DNA of 32,764 nt from an uncultured Chlorobiaceae bacterium (GTDB taxonomy: Bacteria; Bacteroidota; Chlorobiia; Chlorobiales; Chlorobiaceae), in the NCBI GenBank assembly GCA_903920215.1, contig CAIXLG010000060.1, forward strand, positions 1 to 32,764, written 5' to 3'. Each line of letters opens with the position of its first letter. Position 1 is the first letter of the stretch. This document shows positions 28,625-32,764 of this stretch, piece after piece. Made by a program: the position numbers and the translations under genes. The notes below the pieces were generated by a model. It was not told the DNA's origin. It did no database searches and saw only the letters and a list, made by a program, of their open reading frames with translations.

Positions 28625-29368
28625 ATGGCTGAAGTCATTCTTAAACTTGAGGGTATCCGCAAAGAGCTTGAACTTTCCAAGGATATCCGTCAGACCATCA
28701 TTCCCAATCTTTCCGTTGAAATCATGGCTGGCGACTTTGTTGCTATTACAGGGCCTTCCGGTTCCGGTAAATCCACGCTGCTCTACATTATGGGCGGGCT
28801 TGACAAGCCTACTGCAGGGACTGTGTGGCTTGATGGAGAGGCGATTAACGAAAAGAGTGAACCGGAAATGAACAAGATCCGGAATGAAAAGATAGGGTTT
28901 ATCTATCAGTTTCATTTTTTACTGCCAGAGTTTAATGCTGTCGAGAATGTCAGCATGCCGATGATGATCAATGGAAAGCGCACGAGGAAGGAGATCAAGG
29001 ATAGGGCAAAAATGCTGCTCGATCTTGTTGAGATGCAGAACAAGTATACCAACAAGCCTAGCCAGCTTTCCGGGGGTCAGCAGCAACGTGTTGCTATTGC
29101 CCGGGCACTGGCAAACGACCCGAAGGTGCTTCTTGGTGATGAGCCGACCGGCAACCTCGATTCGCGCTCGGCGAATAATGTCTATAATCTTTTTGACCGT
29201 CTGAACAGGGAGCTGCATCAGACCGTTATAGTTGTTACTCACGATGAGGAGTTTGCCAACCGTGCAGGGCGGAGGATCAATCTTGTTGATGGAAAGATTG
29301 AGAGCGACGTGCGGTTGCGGCCGATGGCAGAAAATGCGGTTGAACAGCAGTTGCAGGATCGGCATTAA
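28625..29368 (+). CDS. lolD: LolD-like ABC transporter ATPase
   Basis: This 247-residue ATPase is of the lipoprotein-release/MacB-type group. Walker A GPSGSGKS is at 43-50, Q-loop [11 protein letters not shown] around 93-103 (LolD proteins read FQ.H.LLPEF), signature [15 protein letters not shown] at 148-162, Walker [14 protein letters not shown] at 167-179 and switch His in VVTHDEEF. With LolC/LolE permeases, not in this window, LolD powers extraction of lipoproteins from the inner membrane for transfer to LolA. The C-terminus has a short extra tail. It opens the intact + strand cluster with the cyclase and ligase; there is a 23-base gap to the next gene. LolD is the best family guess, but other FtsX-type ATPases are close. 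Confidence 0.78.
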   Translation: MAEVILKLEGIRKELELSKDIRQTIIPNLSVEIMAGDFVAITGPSGSGKSTLLYIMGGLDKPTAGTVWLDGEAINEKSEPEMNKIRNEKIGFIYQFHFLLPEFNAVENVSMPMMINGKRTRKEIKDRAKMLLDLVEMQNKYTNKPSQLSGGQQQRVAIARALANDPKVLLGDEPTGNLDSRSANNVYNLFDRLNRELHQTVIVVTHDEEFANRAGRRINLVDGKIESDVRLRPMAENAVEQQLQDRH

Positions 29369-29391
29369 TATCTTTATACCCATAGTTTTCC

Positions 29392-30930
29392 ATGTCATCG
29401 TTACTCAACCAGATCAAGCAGACTCACCCTCATCTTTACAAGGCATTTTCAACCCTTGCGGATGGAGAGCAGCATCTCGGCCGTATCAAAGAACTTGATC
29501 GTTACTGGGAGCTCCTGAAGCATCCTGTTCGACAGGTCATCATGCCGGGTAGCGACCTGCCCAAAGATGCTGTCATCAGCGGCGAATATGATTTGATCTA
29601 TGCGGGCGGGACGCTAAGCTTGCTTCATGCCGCAGTGATGGCGGGAAAGTATGGCAGGAAGGTTATGATTTTTGATCGTCAGACACCTGCGAAATCCACC
29701 AGAGACTGGAATATTTCAAGAAATGAGCTTCTGAATCTCTCAGCTACCGGTTTGTTTACGGAGAGCGAGATCGATTCGGTTATTGTCCGCCGCTACAAGA
29801 CCGGCTGGGTTGAATTTTACAAGCCGGATGGCAGCCAGAAGAGGCTCTCTATGGAAAATGTGCTCGATTGTGCTGTCAATGCCGACAAGCTGCTTGGCAT
29901 GGCAAAAGAGAAGGTGACGGCAGTTGCAGGGAGCACTGTTCTTGCAGAGCGCTCTTTTTCCTTCTGCTACCGGTTTGACGATCATATTGTTGTCAAGATT
30001 GAGGACGGAAAAGGCAAGGCATTCTATTACAAGGCGAAGGTGCTTGTTGATGTCATGGGGATACTCTCACCCATTGCCTTGCAGCTTAACGAAGGTGTTC
30101 CTCAGACTCATGTCTGCCCGACCGTTGGCACAATAGCGAGCGGTTTTGAAGATGTTGATTTTGATACCGGTGAAATTCTCGCAAGCATAGGGCCTGCCGA
30201 CATGGTCCCGGGCAAGGGACGGCAGCTGATATGGGAGGGGTTTCCTGCCGAAGAGTCGCAGTATATCACCTATCTTTTCTTTTATGACGAGGCGGACTCT
30301 CAGAACGACAAATCACTGCTCGGCCTTTTTGATGCCTATTTCCGCAAGCTTCCTGATTATAAAAAACCCGGAAAGGATTTTGTTGTTCATCGCCCGGTGT
30401 ACGGTATTATTCCTGCTTATTTTCATAACGGTTTCAACCGTACACGTGAGATTGCCGACGACCGCATTCTTCTTTTCGGTGACGCGGCTTCACTTGGCTC
30501 TCCCCTCACTTTTTGCGGGTTCGGGTCGATGGTTCGCAACCTGGCGCATCTGACGGCCGATCTTGACAGGGCGATTGAGGAAAACGATTTTTCTAAAAAG
30601 CATTTGGAAAAAATCAGTGCCTACGAACCCAATGTCGCTTCGATGGCTAATTTGATGAAGTATATGTGTTTTAACTCTGCTACCGATGAGCCGAACTTTG
30701 TCAATGATCTCATGAATGAGGTCATGATTGTCCTTGATGAACTGCCCGAGCGCTACCGACAGGCGATGTTTCGCGATGAGATGAAGATTGAGGATTTGAT
30801 GATGGTGATGCTTCGGGTTGCCTGGCGTTATCCGAAAGTGCTGGTGGCGACATGGGAGAAGCTTGGAATACAGGGCTCTTTCGGCTTTCTGAAAAATCTT
30901 GCCGGCTGGGCATTTTCACCCGTCAGATAA
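29392..30930 (+). CDS. cruA: CruA/CruB-family lycopene cyclase (FAD-dependent)
   Basis: This 512-residue flavoprotein has an N-terminal Rossmann dinucleotide-binding segment ([20 protein letters not shown], 66-85, ending at D95 in VMIFDR). The second FAD motif is [16 protein letters not shown] at 363-378. This matches the CruA family of carotenoid cyclases in green sulfur bacteria and cyanobacteria, which convert lycopene to gamma-carotene on the way to chlorobactene (CruB forms beta-carotene in brown species). Which of the two it is cannot be told by eye. CruA proteins run to roughly 500-plus residues, so the length fits. It lies between lolD and ligA, 16 bases before the latter, all on one strand. 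This gene is the main evidence for a Chlorobi host. Confidence 0.82.
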   Translation: MSSLLNQIKQTHPHLYKAFSTLADGEQHLGRIKELDRYWELLKHPVRQVIMPGSDLPKDAVISGEYDLIYAGGTLSLLHAAVMAGKYGRKVMIFDRQTPAKSTRDWNISRNELLNLSATGLFTESEIDSVIVRRYKTGWVEFYKPDGSQKRLSMENVLDCAVNADKLLGMAKEKVTAVAGSTVLAERSFSFCYRFDDHIVVKIEDGKGKAFYYKAKVLVDVMGILSPIALQLNEGVPQTHVCPTVGTIASGFEDVDFDTGEILASIGPADMVPGKGRQLIWEGFPAEESQYITYLFFYDEADSQNDKSLLGLFDAYFRKLPDYKKPGKDFVVHRPVYGIIPAYFHNGFNRTREIADDRILLFGDAASLGSPLTFCGFGSMVRNLAHLTADLDRAIEENDFSKKHLEKISAYEPNVASMANLMKYMCFNSATDEPNFVNDLMNEVMIVLDELPERYRQAMFRDEMKIEDLMMVMLRVAWRYPKVLVATWEKLGIQGSFGFLKNLAGWAFSPVR

Positions 30931-30946
30931 TCTTTTCTTTCTGTCA

Positions 30947-32764
30947 ATGACTGATATCATAAGCGCGTCTGAGGAGATAGCGCACATACGCAAAGAGATA
31001 GAGCGTCATAACCATCTCTATTACGTTGAGGCAAAGCCTGAACTCTCCGATTACGACTTTGACAAGCTTCTCGAAAAGCTTATAGCACTTGAACGGCAGT
31101 TCCCGGATCTTGTTACTCCCGACAGCCCCTCTCAGAGGGTTGGAGGGACAATTACGCGCGTATTTCCTGCGGTGCAGCATCGTGAACCAATGCTGAGCCT
31201 TTCAAATACATACTCACTTGGCGACCTTGAGGAGTTTTACAATCGGGTCAGAAAGCTTCTTCTGCTTGAAGGTGTCCACGAACAGGATATGGTTGCCGAG
31301 TTGAAGTTCGATGGAGTTGCTGTGAGCCTTCTTTATCGAAAGGGTATTCTGGTTCGTGGTGCAACACGGGGTGATGGAGTTCAGGGCGACGATATCACCG
31401 CAAACATTAAAACCATCCAGTCTATACCACTTAGGTTGCCTGATTTTGTCAGCCTGTTTGCTCAAGGTGAAGAGAGTGAGGTTGAGGTTCGCGGCGAAGT
31501 GTTTATGCGCAAGGAGGATTTCAAGCAGCTTAATGAGAGCCGTCCGGAAGAAGACCGGTTTGCCAATCCCCGCAATGCAACTGCGGGGTCGCTCAAACTG
31601 CAGGATTCCTCTGAGGTTGCCCGTCGCAAGATGAGTTTTGTCGCCTACTTCCTGAAAGGGTATGATGATGATGCGGGGTCACAATTTCTTAGACTCCGCC
31701 AGCTCGAAAAGCTCGGGTTTTATACCGGAGGGCATTACCGGTTGTGCCATGAACTGCCTGACATAAGCAGGTTTATACAAGAGTGGGATGAAAAGCGCTG
31801 GAAGCTTCCTTACGAAACCGACGGAGTGGTTCTGAAGCTCAACGATGCCCGACAGTGGGAAAAACTGGGTGCCACGGCTAAAAGCCCACGATGGGCAATC
31901 GCCTATAAATATCCCGCGCAGCAGGCAAAAACGGTACTGCAAGCTGTTGTGTTTCAGGTCGGTCGGCTTGGCACCATTACCCCGGTGGCAGAGCTTGAGC
32001 CGGTGCTGCTCGCAGGCTCAACAGTTTCGCGTTCTACCCTCCATAATTTTGATGAGATCGAGCGCCTTGGCGTCATGCTGCATGACCGGGTGATCATTGA
32101 AAAGTCAGGTGAGGTGATTCCAAAGGTGATCAGTGTTGTGCTTGATGAACGACCTCTCGATGCTGAAGCGGTGAGGGTGCCTTCTGTGTGCCCCGAGTGC
32201 GGGACTACTCTTGAAAAGCCGGAGGGTGAAGTCAGTTATTACTGTCCCAACGAGGATGATTGCCCTGCCCAGATAAGGGGAAGGCTGCTGCACTTTGCCT
32301 CGCGTGATGCCATGGATATCAAGACTCTCGGTAAAGCGCTGGTCGATCAGCTTGTTGACCTCAAGCTGGTGGGTGATGTTGGTGATCTTTATCTGTTGCA
32401 GGAGCCGCAGCTTGAAATGCTTGAAAGGATGGGCCGGAAATCAGCGCAAAATCTGGTGCGTGCTCTGGATGAAAGTCGTGAAAAAAGTTACGAGCGGTTG
32501 CTTTATGCGCTTGGTATACGCCATGTGGGTCGAGCAACGGCCCGCGAACTGGCGAGTGCTTATCCGTCATTCTCTCTGCTCAGGCAGGCAACCGAAGAGG
32601 AGCTTGCAACAGTGCCCGATATCGGGCCTGTGGTTGCCCGGAGTATCTGCGATTTCTTTTCAAAACCTTCACTGCCTGATTTCATTGAAAAGCTGGAAAG
32701 AGCCGGCTTGCCACTATGTGCTTCGGAGCCGAAAGAGCAGGTTAACAAAAAGTTTGAGGGGATC
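30947..32764 (+). CDS. ligA: NAD-dependent DNA ligase LigA (3' end outside the window)
   Basis: 606 residues are present; the usual length is about 670-680, so only the end of the HhH region and the BRCT domain are missing. The Ia domain shows YYxxxxPxxSDxDYD as [15 protein letters not shown] at 25-39. The nucleotidyltransferase domain has catalytic K120 in AELKFDG, followed by [25 protein letters not shown] and the ETDGVVLK motif. The OB fold contains [15 protein letters not shown]. The zinc finger has four cysteines (CPECG...[10 protein letters not shown]), and helix-hairpin-helix repeats follow. LigA seals nicks in DNA replication and repair using NAD+. It starts at an ATG 16 bases after the cyclase stop. 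All catalytic residues are intact. Confidence 0.95.
   Translation, partial: MTDIISASEEIAHIRKEIERHNHLYYVEAKPELSDYDFDKLLEKLIALERQFPDLVTPDSPSQRVGGTITRVFPAVQHREPMLSLSNTYSLGDLEEFYNRVRKLLLLEGVHEQDMVAELKFDGVAVSLLYRKGILVRGATRGDGVQGDDITANIKTIQSIPLRLPDFVSLFAQGEESEVEVRGEVFMRKEDFKQLNESRPEEDRFANPRNATAGSLKLQDSSEVARRKMSFVAYFLKGYDDDAGSQFLRLRQLEKLGFYTGGHYRLCHELPDISRFIQEWDEKRWKLPYETDGVVLKLNDARQWEKLGATAKSPRWAIAYKYPAQQAKTVLQAVVFQVGRLGTITPVAELEPVLLAGSTVSRSTLHNFDEIERLGVMLHDRVIIEKSGEVIPKVISVVLDERPLDAEAVRVPSVCPECGTTLEKPEGEVSYYCPNEDDCPAQIRGRLLHFASRDAMDIKTLGKALVDQLVDLKLVGDVGDLYLLQEPQLEMLERMGRKSAQNLVRALDESREKSYERLLYALGIRHVGRATARELASAYPSFSLLRQATEEELATVPDIGPVVARSICDFFSKPSLPDFIEKLERAGLPLCASEPKEQVNKKFEGI

Noticed and set aside
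28558-28632. Short leader peptide frame before lolD
   Set aside because: It has no ribosome-binding site and overlaps the lolD start; it looks like chance.

Overview
The window reads as a green sulfur bacterium (Chlorobiaceae, Chlorobium-like). The best evidence is the right end: a LolD-type ATPase, a CruA/CruB-family lycopene cyclase and NAD-dependent DNA ligase lie head to tail on the + strand, are intact apart from the window edge, and look like core chromosome. CruA-type cyclases in a non-cyanobacterial setting point to Chlorobi. Species cannot be read from the sequence alone.

Layout. 1-1.9 kb: a DevCA-type ABC exporter whose ATPase is cut off at the window edge, plus a 3' gene fragment. 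1.9-8.8 kb: a graveyard of insertion sequences, with two truncated copies of one IS3-family element, one nearly intact IS3 element with a 3-bp target duplication, two abutting remnants of that element, a MITE-like segment, two strong palindromes, a PsiE-family membrane protein, the N-terminal stub of a large serine recombinase, and an intact IS21-family element (istA/istB). 8.9-16 kb: envelope genes, namely a Spy/CpxP-like periplasmic protein, a GT4 glycosyltransferase, an unknown membrane protein, a frameshifted secreted protein and a BamA/Omp85 gene interrupted by one in-frame stop. 16-19 kb: two tiny secreted or membrane proteins, a MacA-like adaptor without its N-terminal half, an intact MacB, and a broken phospholipase-D-type nuclease. 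19.5-20.3 kb: a Lys/Ala-rich exported protein and an internally deleted IS3 derivative. 20.3-23 kb: a marR - Bcr/CflA MFS - SDR cluster with a good promoter and a putative MarR operator. 23-28.5 kb: a defence/toxin-antitoxin region with an orphan higA carrying a 16-codon toxin stub, an AlbA_2/GHKL-ATPase protein, a second higA fragment, and an intact abiEi-abiEii pair. 28.6 kb to the end: core genes.

The most striking structure is the abiE cassette. It sits between two 101-bp direct repeats (97/101 identical) that each contain a consensus-like sigma-70 promoter, and each repeat is bordered on its outer side by an array of the heptamer CTCAGCA (4 and 6 copies). An operator-like inverted repeat precedes abiEi, and a near copy lies 2.7 kb upstream next to higA. 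This looks like a module that arrived or was duplicated by recombination between repeats.

A second theme is a 28-bp block shared upstream of the Spy-like gene and in the leader of the BamA gene, which suggests a common envelope-stress promoter. Many genes here are broken (ATPase, recombinase, BamA, MacA, secreted protein, nuclease, HigB), so the region appears to be decaying accessory DNA beside a stable core segment.
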